Notes: generated by a model from the sequence alone, not told the origin. DNA of 64,000 nucleotides from Selenihalanaerobacter shriftii (GCF_900167185.1 NZ_FUWM01000009.1:62001-126000), one strand, 5' to 3'; numbered from the stretch's first letter, positions 45,566-54,660 are shown. Made by a program: numbers and translations.

Positions 45566-45841
45566 ATGAGTAAAAAAGCGGTTAATAAAGCTGGTGAAGA
45601 GTATGAATTACTATATAGTGAAGAGATTGATTGGAATAAATGTATAGGTTGTGGGAATTGTATTAGGATATGTGGGCAAGATGTATATATACTAGTAAAT
45701 ACTCCTCAAGGCCAAAAAGCAGATAATCCAAACAATAATAAATGTTTAGGAGATGCTCACTGTTATAATGCTTGTCCAACAAATGCTATTAAATTCAAAA
45801 AGACAGAAGAGAATAACGCAGAAGATGATAACTTTAAATAA
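45566..45841 (+). CDS. ferredoxin with one Asp-substituted cluster site
   Basis: A 91-residue protein with two cluster motifs. The first is CIGCGNCIRIC, a complete set. The second is CLGDAHCYNACP, where the second Cys is Asp (C-x2-D-x2-C-x3-CP), as in ferredoxins that hold a [3Fe-4S]/[4Fe-4S] interconverting cluster. GAGG 8 nt ahead favours the ATG at 45566. It carries electrons; its partner is not seen. Confidence 0.8.
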   Translation: MSKKAVNKAGEEYELLYSEEIDWNKCIGCGNCIRICGQDVYILVNTPQGQKADNPNNNKCLGDAHCYNACPTNAIKFKKTEENNAEDDNFK

Positions 45842-45876
45842 AAAAGGTTCTAAGATTTTAATCTTAGAACCTTTTT
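45841..45876. terminator. bidirectional terminator
   Basis: Stem AAAAAGGTTCTAAGAT with ATCTTAGAACCTTTTT, with T-runs on both strands, between convergent ferredoxin and lexA genes. Confidence 0.9.
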
Positions 45877-45886
45877 TATATGTAAT

Positions 45887-46507
45887 TTACAAATTTCTAT
45901 AAACTCCGATTACTTTTCCTAAAATCTTTACATTAGAAACTATAATTGGCTCCATGGTTTTATTCTCAGGTTGCAAACGAATATGTTCGTCTTCTTTGAA
46001 AAAGCTCTTTACAGTAGCTTCTTCATCTAATAAAGCTACTACAATATCTCTATTTTTAGCAGTATTTTGTTGTTTAACAATTACATAATCTCCATCTAAG
46101 ATTCCAGCTTCAATCATACTATTACCTTCAACAGTAAGTATAAATAATTCATCACTAGTGTCACTAATATATTCAATAGGAAGTGGAAATGTATCTTCGA
46201 TATTTTCAATAGCTAGAATAGGCTCTCCAGCAGTCACATTACCAACTATAGGAATATTAACTAACTCTTTATTGGTTTTATTTAAATCTGCAGGTTCATA
46301 TAAAACCTCAATTGCTCTTGGTTTAGTAGGGTCTTTACGAATATATTCTTTTTCTTCTAAAGTTTTAAGATGGGAATGAACAGTAGAGGGAGAGCTTAAT
46401 CCTACTGCCTTAGCTATTTCACGTACAGACGGTGGATATCCTTTCTGATTTATCTCTTTCATTATAAAAGTTAAAATTTGTTGTTGTCGCTTAGATAGTT
46501 CTTCCAT
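45887..46507 (-). CDS. lexA: LexA repressor
   Basis: A 206-residue protein with an N-terminal winged helix (residues 1-65, [20 protein letters not shown]) and a C-terminal S24 self-cleavage domain: cut site in NVTAGEP (Ala-Gly), Ser in [10 protein letters not shown], Lys in EEATVKSFF. It represses SOS genes until RecA filaments trigger its cleavage. The divergent promoter region carries three LexA boxes, and one lies in the promoter of the next gene. Confidence 0.95.
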   Translation of the reverse strand: MEELSKRQQQILTFIMKEINQKGYPPSVREIAKAVGLSSPSTVHSHLKTLEEKEYIRKDPTKPRAIEVLYEPADLNKTNKELVNIPIVGNVTAGEPILAIENIEDTFPLPIEYISDTSDELFILTVEGNSMIEAGILDGDYVIVKQQNTAKNRDIVVALLDEEATVKSFFKEDEHIRLQPENKTMEPIIVSNVKILGKVIGVYRNL

Positions 46508-46589
46508 TGCTGCACCTCCATTATAATCAAATTATTTATATTATACCATAAGTAACTCCTTAAATCAAACTCGTGTTCCCTTAATATTA

Positions 46590-46657
46590 GAACTTTTGTT
46601 CGTTTTACCTTGACAAGGAACAGATGTTCGTATATAATATAATTAGAACAGGTGTTC
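46590..46657. promoter_or_regulatory. three LexA boxes and a sigma-A promoter
   Basis: GAAC-N4-GTTC occurs at 46590-46601, 46618-46629 and 46646-46657. TTGACA (46610-46615) and TATAAT (46633-46638), 17 bp apart, form a near-consensus promoter for the LysM gene; the second box sits within it. LexA therefore controls this gene and probably itself. Confidence 0.9.
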
Positions 46658-46692
46658 TAGAAACTAGCGTTCTACATAGGAGGGGATGTATT

Positions 46693-47013
46693 ATGAAGGA
46701 TTATGCTGTTAATTGTTATCCGCGTTCTAAACAGAATAAAAATTCAAAAAGGGGAATTTTGAATTTAGGACTAGTTTTAATTATTTGTACAGTTATGTTT
46801 TTGCTTATAAGTAATACAGTTGTAAGTACTGGAACTATACATATGAAAAAGATAAAAGTTAAACCTGGAGATTCACTATGGATAATAGCTAAAGCACATT
46901 ATTCTTCAAAAATAGATGTTAGAAAGAAAATTTATCAAATTAAAAAAATCAATAACTTAACTAATGCTAATATCCAACCCGGCCAAATAATTGAAATTCC
47001 TCAAAATAAGTAA
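46693..47013 (+). CDS. LexA-controlled LysM protein (YneA-like)
   Basis: A 106-residue protein with an N-terminal membrane segment (about residues 25-45) and one LysM domain at the C-terminus (KVKPGDSLWIIAKAHY ... NIQPGQIIEIP). Its order next to lexA, its SOS promoter and its architecture match YneA of Bacillus, which delays cell division during DNA damage. AGGAGGGG precedes the ATG at 46693; the upstream frame reads through the LexA boxes and is not coding. Confidence 0.85.
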   Translation: MKDYAVNCYPRSKQNKNSKRGILNLGLVLIICTVMFLLISNTVVSTGTIHMKKIKVKPGDSLWIIAKAHYSSKIDVRKKIYQIKKINNLTNANIQPGQIIEIPQNK

Positions 47014-47238
47014 TTTAATCTACAAATATGCAGGGGTTTTATTCAAAATATAGAATATATTATATGGGCCAAATTTTAAAGTAATAAATTATAAAAAAAT
47101 CACAAAAATATTGATTATGAATAAGTATATGATATAATAGTAATTGCTTGGCTAAGATAAATTATTTAAATGCAAATGGAGATTGGCTAATATAATAATT
47201 AAATTAAATATTTAAAAAATCAAAGGGTGGGTTGGATC

Positions 47239-47415
47239 ATGAATAGTCCTGAAATTTCAGAATGTGTTCTAGAGCATAAAATATGCACTGGATGTCGAGA
47301 ATGTGATTATTGTGATTTAAATGAAAACAAGGTATGTAATAATTGTATGAAATGTGTAGAAGGTGATGACTCCGATTTTAGAGCTATTAAAGTCACTGAC
47401 ATCAAATACGAATAA
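47239..47415 (+). CDS. small cysteine-rich protein
   Basis: A 58-residue protein with nine cysteines in the spacing CxxCxxCxxC and CNNCMKC (KICTGCRECDYCDLNENK). The set could bind two metal ions or an Fe-S cluster. GGGTGGG precedes the ATG at 47239. A terminator follows. I do not recognise the family. Confidence 0.6.
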   Translation: MNSPEISECVLEHKICTGCRECDYCDLNENKVCNNCMKCVEGDDSDFRAIKVTDIKYE

Positions 47416-47430
47416 TACTTAATTATTAAA

Positions 47431-47463
47431 AAAAGTAACCGTTTAGCGCGGTTGCTTTTTTTA
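47431..47463 (+). terminator. intrinsic terminator
   Basis: Stem AAAAGTAACCG/CGGTTGCTTTT with a T-run. Confidence 0.9.
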
Positions 47464-47594
47464 ATTTGTTACACAAAAAAATAACTTACTAAAATATCAA
47501 TTAAATAATTTATATGGATTGACTGTAATTAAATTAAGGAATAATTAAAAAAACAACTAAAAGAAATCGAAATTTAAAAATTACATTTAAAACT

Positions 47595-47647
47595 AAAAAA
47601 ATATAATTTGAAATAAAAAATATAATTTGAAATAAAAAATATAATTT
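47595..47647. repeat. 19-bp tandem repeat
   Basis: A unit with core TATAATTT recurs at 47602, 47621 and 47640, exactly 19 bp apart. The last copy is partly diverged. The sequence is very AT-rich. Confidence 0.7.
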
Positions 47648-47651
47648 TTTA

Positions 47652-47679
47652 ATCCCTAGAGTTTATAAACTCTAGGGAT
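47652..47679. repeat. 28-bp perfect palindrome
   Basis: ATCCCTAGAGTTTA and its exact reverse complement without a loop, GC-richer than its surroundings. Confidence 0.75.
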
Positions 47680-47976
47680 ATGGCAAGTAACTTAAAATGA
47701 ATTAGAAAAAATCAAATTAGTATTTTAAGAGAATAAAAACGTTTTTATTTGTAAACATCATTGGAACAAAATACGAAAGCATTTTTTGAAACTATCTATT
47801 AAAACTTTCTACAAAGAGTTAATAGATAGTTGTTAGATAATAAGATTATTAATAAAAAAACTAGAATTAATTATTGAAACCATAAATAAGATTAATAATA
47901 GTTTTGTTCAAAGATTTTATTGAAACGCCTTACTATTTAATAACTATATTATTGCTTTAATGAGAACTTAGCTCGA

Positions 47977-48014
47977 ATATTATTTCGCAAAATTCATCTT
48001 TTACGAAATAATAT
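47977..48014. repeat. 11-bp inverted repeat before the recombinase
   Basis: ATATTATTTCG (47977-47987) and CGAAATAATAT (48004-48014) with a 16-base spacer, 70 bp before the recombinase ATG. It may be an operator or binding site. Confidence 0.5.
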
Positions 48015-48084
48015 AAAAAAGCAGGAGAAAATGAATTATTTAAAGAAATAAATATATACATTGTTGTTTTAGGAGGTCTTACAT

Positions 48085-49017
48085 ATGAAAAAACTTCATT
48101 ATACAAAAGCTGTTAATAGTTTTTTAAAGTATCTAGTTGCTGAACGAGGTTTTTCGGAATTAACCATTAAAGAATATGAACGTGACCTGGATTTATTTTT
48201 TCGTTATCTTCAAAATGAATTTAATTATGATCCTGATAAGATTTATATTGATACAATTTCTAGATATGAACTAACGGAATTTCTAGGTGATATTATTTTG
48301 ATTAAAGATAATTCTCCAGCTACTAGAAATCGAAAGTTATATAGTATTCGTTCTTTCTTTAATTATTTAGTTAAACAGAATATATTAGAAAAAAATCCAG
48401 CCCATTCTATTGAAGCTACAAAATCAAATTTACGAGCGGAACCTATTTATCTTCAATTGGATGATGCAAAACAATATATGGAAGCTATTCGCAATTCTAA
48501 TTCTTCTACTTCTATTAGAGATTTAGCGATTGTGAAAGTCTTTATTTATTGTGGTTTGCGAGTTTCTGAATTAACAAATTTAAATTTAGAAAATATTGAC
48601 TTTCAAGATAAATCAATTAAATTTTATGGTAAAGGAAGTAAAGAACGTTATGTTCCTGTGCATACTGATGTAATTCAGTCAATTCAAGAACACTTAATTT
48701 ATCGTGATACCATTCAACCTAATAACAAAGATGCTCGTAAAGCCCTTTTCTTATCTAATCGAGGTAATCGTATTAATGTAAGAACAGTTCAGATTATGGT
48801 AAAAAAGTATGCAAAAAAGGCCGGAGTTCGCAATGCTAGTAAGATTACTCCACATAAATTACGTCATACCTTTGCTTCAATGCTTTATAAACAAACTAAA
48901 GATTTAAGAGTATTACAGGAATTATTAGGACATAGTGATATATCTACTACTCAAATTTATACTCATACTGATAAGGAACAAAGAAAACAAGCTGTAAACC
49001 AAATGCCGGATTTATAA
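48085..49017 (+). CDS. XerC/XerA-type tyrosine recombinase
   Basis: A 310-residue protein with an N-terminal SAM-like domain (about residues 8-95) and a catalytic domain carrying R (GLRVSELTNL), HxxR (HKLRHTFAS), H and Tyr (LGHSDISTTQIYTH). It probably resolves chromosome dimers at a dif site, although an integrase of a lost element is an alternative. AGGAGG precedes the ATG. No other phage gene is near. Confidence 0.85.
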   Translation: MKKLHYTKAVNSFLKYLVAERGFSELTIKEYERDLDLFFRYLQNEFNYDPDKIYIDTISRYELTEFLGDIILIKDNSPATRNRKLYSIRSFFNYLVKQNILEKNPAHSIEATKSNLRAEPIYLQLDDAKQYMEAIRNSNSSTSIRDLAIVKVFIYCGLRVSELTNLNLENIDFQDKSIKFYGKGSKERYVPVHTDVIQSIQEHLIYRDTIQPNNKDARKALFLSNRGNRINVRTVQIMVKKYAKKAGVRNASKITPHKLRHTFASMLYKQTKDLRVLQELLGHSDISTTQIYTHTDKEQRKQAVNQMPDL

Positions 49018-49036
49018 TAAATCTGGCATTTTTATT
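49001..49036 (+). terminator. intrinsic terminator overlapping the stop codon
   Basis: Stem AAATGCCGGATTT/AAATCTGGCATTT with one mismatch, followed by T-rich sequence; the stop codon lies in the loop. Confidence 0.85.
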
Positions 49037-49118
49037 TTTGGAAATTTGTAATGAGCCACCTTTAAATGAATATAATTAAATATTGAATATATATAATTAT
49101 ATAAAGGAGGCAATTACA

Positions 49119-50678
49119 ATTAATTTCAAAAAACAGACATTACTCCAAGGTACTTTTATTTTAATGATTGCAGGCCTAATTAATCGTATTTTAGGATTTG
49201 GTTTAAGAATGATTCTAGTACCGATTATTGGAGCGGAAGGTATAGGATTATTTCAGATGGTCTTTCCTATTTTCATCACTTTTGCTATCATTGCTACTTT
49301 TGGCTTACCAATAGCAATTTCTAAATTTGTTTCTGAGCGAATAACCAAAAAAAGTTTTCGCGAAAGTTTAAGATTATTAAAAATATCATTAGTTTTTGCT
49401 TTATTAACTGGTAGCATCTTCTCATTTATATTTTATCTAAATGCTCATTTTATTGCTACAAGACTATTGAACAATCCACAGACTGAGTTGATTTTAAAGG
49501 GTATTGCCCCTGCTCTCTTCTTTATAACGGTCTCTTCAATATTTCGTGGTTTTTTTCAAGGATTACGTATGATGACTCCAACAGCAATTTCTCAAATTGT
49601 AGAACAGGTCACACGAATTATAGTTACTTTAGTTATTGTTAAAAGTTTACTAGATTATAGTTTGCACTATCAAGCAACAGGTGTTGCTTTAGGAATTAGT
49701 GCTGGTGAAGCTTTAGGATTATTATGTTTGATCCTAATTTTTCTTAAAGTACGTCTTGATATGCATCAAAATATTACATCTGAAACAGAATCAGAAAGTG
49801 AAAAAAGCAATAAAACTCTCTTTAAAAATTTAATTAAATTTGGTTTTCCGATTACTGTTGGTAAAATAGTTGCTTCTTTAATGTATAGTATGGAAGCAAT
49901 CTTAATCCCTGCTAGATTGCAAGCGGCAGGACATTCAATTTCAAAAGCAACTGAGCTTTATGGCCAGCTATCTGGGATGGTACAACAGATAGTTTATCTC
50001 CCAACAATTATCACTATTGCTATTACATCTAGTTTAATCCCAGCAATTTCAGAATCATTATCTATCAATAATTATTTTGAACTTAAAAATCGTTATCAAG
50101 AAGCACTAAGATTAACAATTTATGCTGGTTTACCAGCAGCAATTACCTTCCATCTATTCCCTAAAAAAATCTGTGATCTATTATTTGGCTATCCTCAGGC
50201 TGGAGAAATCTTAAAATTAATTTCATTAGGAGTAATCTTCTTATATCTATTACAAATTTTAAGCGGAGTATTACAAGGATTAGGAAAACCTAATATAGTA
50301 GTTATTAATTCTATTATTGGCTTAATTATAGAAATATTCTTAATCTATTACCTAGTTAAGGAACCTAATATTGGCTTAAATGGTGCAGTACTAGGTATTG
50401 TTGCTAGATTTATAGTAGTAGCTATATTAAACTTTATTGCTATTGGTAAAAGTATCGGTTTTGGTTTAGATATCAAACAATTATTTTTAAAGCCTATTTT
50501 TGCATCAGGTTTTATGTTAATTGTACTTCCAGCAACCTATCAATATTCTTGGAATCTATGGCATAATAATTTAATTAGTTTATTCTTAGCTATTACCACT
50601 GGTTTAATAGGTTATTTATTAATTTTAATTGTAATCGGAGGAATTACTACTAAAGATTTAAATAGAATTTTCAATTAA
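49119..50678 (+). CDS. spoVB: SpoVB-like lipid flippase with apparent ATT start
   Basis: About 520 residues, 12-14 helices, MATE-like oligosaccharide flippase; the opening KKQTLLQGTFILMIAGLINR is the SpoVB start. SpoVB-type proteins move lipid II or related precursors for the spore cortex. AAGGAGG (49104-49110) is 8 nt before ATT at 49119, and the protein begins there exactly as the family does. An in-frame TTG at 49083 has no site and would add 12 residues the family lacks. The ATT start is inference. Confidence 0.86.
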   Translation: MNFKKQTLLQGTFILMIAGLINRILGFGLRMILVPIIGAEGIGLFQMVFPIFITFAIIATFGLPIAISKFVSERITKKSFRESLRLLKISLVFALLTGSIFSFIFYLNAHFIATRLLNNPQTELILKGIAPALFFITVSSIFRGFFQGLRMMTPTAISQIVEQVTRIIVTLVIVKSLLDYSLHYQATGVALGISAGEALGLLCLILIFLKVRLDMHQNITSETESESEKSNKTLFKNLIKFGFPITVGKIVASLMYSMEAILIPARLQAAGHSISKATELYGQLSGMVQQIVYLPTIITIAITSSLIPAISESLSINNYFELKNRYQEALRLTIYAGLPAAITFHLFPKKICDLLFGYPQAGEILKLISLGVIFLYLLQILSGVLQGLGKPNIVVINSIIGLIIEIFLIYYLVKEPNIGLNGAVLGIVARFIVVAILNFIAIGKSIGFGLDIKQLFLKPIFASGFMLIVLPATYQYSWNLWHNNLISLFLAITTGLIGYLLILIVIGGITTKDLNRIFN

Positions 50679-50689
50679 AATAACTAAAG

Positions 50690-52108
50690 TTAATGTAGTC
50701 TTTGTTCATCTGTTTCTTCTACTTCATCTTTTAGCGTAAATGGTTCTATTCTTTCTTCAAACTCTTTATTATCATATTCTCTATTTATTGAAAAACCTGC
50801 ATAGTCTATTCTAGACATTTGAGCAATATCTTTGTCAACTGTGCAGAGATCATTACGGTTTAATTCTGATAATTTTGTTTTTCCTAATGTACGTACGACT
50901 TGTTTCATTTCTGTAGTACAAGATTTAAGATAATTTACTAACTTTTCAACTCCTTCTTCAATATCAAAATCTTCTTTATGCTCACCAGTATAAAGCATCA
51001 TATCAACAGGTGGTTCCCAAAGAGTAGCCTTAGTCATTTGAGTTTGAACCATAGCTATTACCGCCATAGTTCCAATATAGACTGCATCTGCTCCTAGGGC
51101 TAAAGCTTTTAAGTAATGTCCAGGAGTTGTTAGTCCTCCAGTAATAATTAATGTAACTTCATCTTTAACATTATTTTTTTCTAAATAATTTGTTGCTCGA
51201 TTTAATGCATGTAAAGTGGGCAAGCCTACATCATCCTGTAAAGTAGTAGGCCCACCATGGGTTCCACCTTCAGAACCATCAATAGTAATGAAGTCAACAT
51301 CTGCTTGTAACATTATATCTAATTCTTTTTCTAAATAGTGGGTAGCAGCTATTTTAATGCCTACTGGAACTCCATATTCACTTCTTAATTCTTCTACTAA
51401 ATTAATAAAATCTTCTTTATTCTTTACACCAGGTAAATTAGAATGAATTACTGCTGGCTGTCCTTCTGCTAATCTAAATTTATTTCTATATTCTTTACCA
51501 ATTAATCTAGCAGGTGTCTTCATTGAAGCAGATGCCTGAGCCCCTTGTCCTAACTGTATTTCTATAGCATTTAATTTTTTTAATGCCTCATGTTCATTCA
51601 TCCAACCGCCTCGATTATACTGACCTATAAAGTATTTAGCATTTTCCCACTCCTCTTCTAGGAGTGGAGCTTCTCCAGAATTAGTAGCTGTCTCGATTTC
51701 AGAAGCAGCTTTAGCTAAAGCAGTCTTCATTTTCTTACTTAAAGCACCTCCATAAGACATACCAGCAATCATAATAGGATTTTTTATTTTAAGAGGTTTT
51801 TTAGCCTTAGGGCCAATAGTGACATTAGTATCTATTTTGGTTTTCCCGTCAATAGGAAACTTTACTAAATGCACTGGATTAAATAAGATCTTCCCCCATC
51901 TTGATAAAACATTAGGGCTTCCTAACGGTCTTGATAATGGTTTGCCTGTTTCAGCTCTAATAGTAGTTTCAATTAAATTTTTAGGCTTAACTTTTTGAGT
52001 CACAGTTACCATTTCATATAAATTATCAGTATACTTATCTTTCATCAATCTTTCCATAAAACTATCCATCATTGAATCCGAAATTTTTCTCATGAAATAG
52101 CTTATCAT
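50690..52108 (-). CDS. FMN-binding glutamate synthase-like protein
   Basis: A 472-residue protein similar to the central FMN domain of glutamate synthase: IMIAGMSYGGALSKKMKTAL, KIAATHYLEKELDIMLQADV, DGSEGGTHGGPTT and ALALGADAVYIGTMAV. It lacks the Cys triad of the [3Fe-4S] cluster and both amidotransferase and NADPH subunits, so it is a stand-alone oxidoreductase whose substrate is uncertain. GGAGATG precedes the ATG. It is convergent with the flippase gene. Confidence 0.82.
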   Translation of the reverse strand: MISYFMRKISDSMMDSFMERLMKDKYTDNLYEMVTVTQKVKPKNLIETTIRAETGKPLSRPLGSPNVLSRWGKILFNPVHLVKFPIDGKTKIDTNVTIGPKAKKPLKIKNPIMIAGMSYGGALSKKMKTALAKAASEIETATNSGEAPLLEEEWENAKYFIGQYNRGGWMNEHEALKKLNAIEIQLGQGAQASASMKTPARLIGKEYRNKFRLAEGQPAVIHSNLPGVKNKEDFINLVEELRSEYGVPVGIKIAATHYLEKELDIMLQADVDFITIDGSEGGTHGGPTTLQDDVGLPTLHALNRATNYLEKNNVKDEVTLIITGGLTTPGHYLKALALGADAVYIGTMAVIAMVQTQMTKATLWEPPVDMMLYTGEHKEDFDIEEGVEKLVNYLKSCTTEMKQVVRTLGKTKLSELNRNDLCTVDKDIAQMSRIDYAGFSINREYDNKEFEERIEPFTLKDEVEETDEQRLH

Positions 52109-52200
52109 TTTCTCATCTCCTATTATAAATAATTCTGTTAGTAATATTAGTCTTTTTTAATTATTAAAAATTATTCATTCATATATTAATTTGAAAATCA

Positions 52201-52230
52201 AAAAGCACTTAAGGTTTCTCCCTAAGTGCT
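52201..52230 (-). terminator. terminator of dinB
   Basis: Stem AGCACTTA/TAAGTGCT with an eleven-base loop; T-run on the minus strand. Confidence 0.85.
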
Positions 52231-52235
52231 AGTAT

Positions 52236-53279
52236 TTAAAATAAGCTTAATTGTTGGTAAAAATTATTCTTTAAATTAGTTAAAGTAACCCCGATTAACC
52301 TAACCTTTTTTTCTAATTTCTCATTTTGTAATAGACCATTAGCAATTTGATATATATCATAATAAGAATCAGTATAACTATTAATTGTTTTGCTTCTTGA
52401 TATAACTTCAAAATCCTCATATTTAATTTTTAAGACTACAGTTCTACCATAAACTTCTTTCTTTTTAACTCTATTAACTACTTTTTTACTTAATTTTTTC
52501 AGATAATCTATTAAAACTTCATTATTAGATATGTCTTTAGAAAAAGTAGTTTCTTTTCCAATAGACTTAGGAGTCCCTGGTGGAGTAACTTTTCTATTAT
52601 CTTTTCCTTGGGCTAATTGATAGATTCGATAACCTTGTTTGCCAAATTGATCAATAAGAAATCTGGGGTTAGCCGTAATAATATCACTAACTTTATGAAA
52701 ATTATATTTTTTTAGTTTAGCAGCAGTCTTAGGTCCTACTCCCCACAACTGATTAACATCTAGCGTTGCTAATATTCTTTTAGCATTTTGAGGAGAGATA
52801 ATCTTAAACCCATCAGGTTTATTGAAATCTGAAGCAAATTTTGCTAAAAATTTATTATAACTGATTCCAATTGAAGCTGTTAACTCTAACTTGCTCTGTA
52901 TTTGTCGTTTTATTTTTCTTCCGATTTGAACACTATTTTGAAAATTATCACTTACATCTAAAAAAGCTTCATCTAAAGCTAAAGGCTCTATTAAATCAGT
53001 ATGCTTAATAAAGATATCATGTAATTGAGAAGAGACTTTTTTATAATTTTGATGATTAGGTTGTAAACAAACCCCTTTAGGACATAGTTTTTTGGCTTTA
53101 ACCATAGGCATAGCTGAATGGACACCATATTCTCTAGCTACATAAGAAGCAGTACTAACTACTCCACGTTTACTTGTTCCTCCAATGATAACTGGTTTAC
53201 CTTTTAATTGAGGATTATCTCTTATTTCAATAGCAGCATAAAAAGCATCCATATCAACATGAATAATATTTAATTCCAT
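52236..53279 (-). CDS. dinB: DNA polymerase IV
   Basis: A 347-residue Y-family polymerase. Catalytic carboxylates are in HVDMDAFYAAIE and LALDEAFLDV; the helix-hairpin-helix region (DVNQLWGVGPKTAAKLKK) and little-finger domain follow. It copies damaged DNA. No LexA box was noticed in its short upstream gap. AGAGGGG precedes the ATG. Confidence 0.93.
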   Translation of the reverse strand: MELNIIHVDMDAFYAAIEIRDNPQLKGKPVIIGGTSKRGVVSTASYVAREYGVHSAMPMVKAKKLCPKGVCLQPNHQNYKKVSSQLHDIFIKHTDLIEPLALDEAFLDVSDNFQNSVQIGRKIKRQIQSKLELTASIGISYNKFLAKFASDFNKPDGFKIISPQNAKRILATLDVNQLWGVGPKTAAKLKKYNFHKVSDIITANPRFLIDQFGKQGYRIYQLAQGKDNRKVTPPGTPKSIGKETTFSKDISNNEVLIDYLKKLSKKVVNRVKKKEVYGRTVVLKIKYEDFEVISRSKTINSYTDSYYDIYQIANGLLQNEKLEKKVRLIGVTLTNLKNNFYQQLSLF

Positions 53280-53332
53280 ATTAAACCCCTCTATATCCGA
53301 TTATTTTATCCTGTTTCCATAATTATTTATTA

Positions 53333-53959
53333 TTAATCCATAAACTTAGTACCTACATTTCCTGAATGCCCCATATGATATAATGCCTTAAATATATGGC
53401 CGCTTTTATAATAAACAGCCCCTAATAAGAAATGAGTATATTTATCTGATTCTATCTCCATGGATTTCTTTAAAACCTTCTCTGCTTCATCATAATTTTC
53501 TAACTTACCATAAATAGTTCCCAAATAATTATAAGACCAAATATTTTTAGGATCTTTTTTAACTATCTTTTTAAATATATCTAAAGATAATTGATAATCA
53601 TCATTAGCATAATAAGCAAATCCTAAGTAATTTAAATAAAAGAGATTATTAGGATCTTTTTTTGATTTAATTTTATATTCTTCAATAATTTGTTCAGTTT
53701 TTTGTTCATTCTCTAATTCATTTAAGATGTCAAACTCTTTTTTAGCTAAATCTATTTTTCCTAAATTGGCATATGCTACTCCTAATTTAAAATGTTTTTT
53801 TATATCATTTTGTTTAACTTTTTGATTTAATATTTTCTTATTAGCTTTAATTGATTCTTGCCATTGTGCTTGGTATTTGCTTTTAGCTATTACTTGATTA
53901 TTAAATAATAATAGAGAAAAAACTATAAAAATTATTACTACTTTATAAATCTTTTTCAC
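53333..53959 (-). CDS. exported tetratricopeptide repeat protein
   Basis: A 208-residue protein with an N-terminal signal (about residues 6-24) and three or four TPR units (e.g. NYLGFAYYANDDYQLSLDIF, NYLGTIYGKLENYDEAEKVL). Starts at GTG with AAGGTGG ahead. TPR domains bind other proteins. The partner is not known. Confidence 0.78.
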   Translation of the reverse strand: MKKIYKVVIIFIVFSLLLFNNQVIAKSKYQAQWQESIKANKKILNQKVKQNDIKKHFKLGVAYANLGKIDLAKKEFDILNELENEQKTEQIIEEYKIKSKKDPNNLFYLNYLGFAYYANDDYQLSLDIFKKIVKKDPKNIWSYNYLGTIYGKLENYDEAEKVLKKSMEIESDKYTHFLLGAVYYKSGHIFKALYHMGHSGNVGTKFMD

Positions 53960-54092
53960 TTATGACACCACCTTATAATCAATATATTTATATATTACAA
54001 TACAATATTCATCTATTAATACTTTCTATTTAATAATCCAAATTCCTGCTTTAATCTACAATATATGATGAAATAAATAAGTTAAATATCAT

Positions 54093-54126
54093 AAAAAACG
54101 GTTGGCAGTATTTTCACTACCAACCG
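54093..54126 (-). terminator. terminator of hfq
   Basis: Stem CGGTTGGCAGT with its near complement (one bulge), and a six-T run on the minus strand. Confidence 0.88.
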
Positions 54127-54132
54127 CTTACT

Positions 54133-54378
54133 TTAGTTCTCATCTTCACAATTAGATTTAAATAAGTTTTCAATAGTTTTTTGAGGAGTGATTGTAGAGA
54201 TAGCATGTTTATAAATCATCTGTTGTTGTCCATCGGAATCTAGAATAACTGTAAAATTATCAAAACCTGTTACTTTTCCAGTGAGTTGAAAGCCGTTAAC
54301 TAAGTAGATTGTTGCTGTAATCCCTTCGCGACGGAGCTGATTTAAGAAGCTATCTTGAAGATTAATTTGGGATTTCAT
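54133..54378 (-). CDS. hfq: RNA chaperone Hfq
   Basis: An 81-residue Sm-fold protein: Sm1 ([19 protein letters not shown]) and Sm2 (YKHAISTI) are present, with the KH motif. It forms a hexameric ring that binds small RNAs and mRNAs. AAAGGAGG precedes the ATG. It is separated from miaA here by about 5 kb of other genes, unlike the common miaA-hfq order. Confidence 0.93.
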   Translation of the reverse strand: MKSQINLQDSFLNQLRREGITATIYLVNGFQLTGKVTGFDNFTVILDSDGQQQMIYKHAISTITPQKTIENLFKSNCEDEN

Positions 54379-54426
54379 GTTAATGACGCCTCCTTTATTT
54401 ATATATTCTTCCTATTAGTTCTATTT

Positions 54427-54660
54427 CTACACTTCTTTATCTTTTCCCTGCAAAGGTCCGTCATTTTTATCATTTCTACATAAAATACATTTTCCTTCTT
54501 TAAGCGATTCTTCTCTCAATAATATAGGTGCGATCACTAACCCTTCTTTAAAACCGTCTTTTCTTCCAAAATAATATCCTGCAATATATCCAACCCCCAA
54601 CGATAATAGTATACTGATAACCAAAATATTACCGATCTTTATAATATTCACCACCTTCAT
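54427..54660 (-). CDS. small single-helix membrane protein
   Basis: A 77-residue protein with one helix (ILVISILLSLGVGYIAGYYFG) and a C-terminal CILC pair. It overlaps the preceding gene by 32 nt. The ATG at 54660 has no ribosome site; AAGGTGG lies 5 nt before an in-frame ATT at codon 6, so the true start could be there. The family is not recognised. Confidence 0.55.
   Translation of the reverse strand: MKVVNIIKIGNILVISILLSLGVGYIAGYYFGRKDGFKEGLVIAPILLREESLKEGKCILCRNDKNDGPLQGKDKEV

Larger units (their letters stand above)
47465..48084. other. 620-bp gene-free, palindrome-rich region
   Basis: No coding region is seen. It holds a 19-bp tandem repeat (47595-47647), two perfect palindromes (47652-47679 and 47732-47749) and two hairpins (47790-47831 and 47977-48014), all ahead of the Xer-type recombinase gene. 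Confidence 0.6.

Noticed and set aside
46624-46692. Upstream extension of the LysM gene
   Set aside because: It would translate through a LexA box and the promoter; AGGAGGGG clearly marks the ATG at 46693.
47977-48014. dif site for the Xer recombinase
   Set aside because: The arms fit in length, but the 16-nt spacer does not suit Xer crossover, and dif is not expected next to the gene. Kept only as an inverted repeat.
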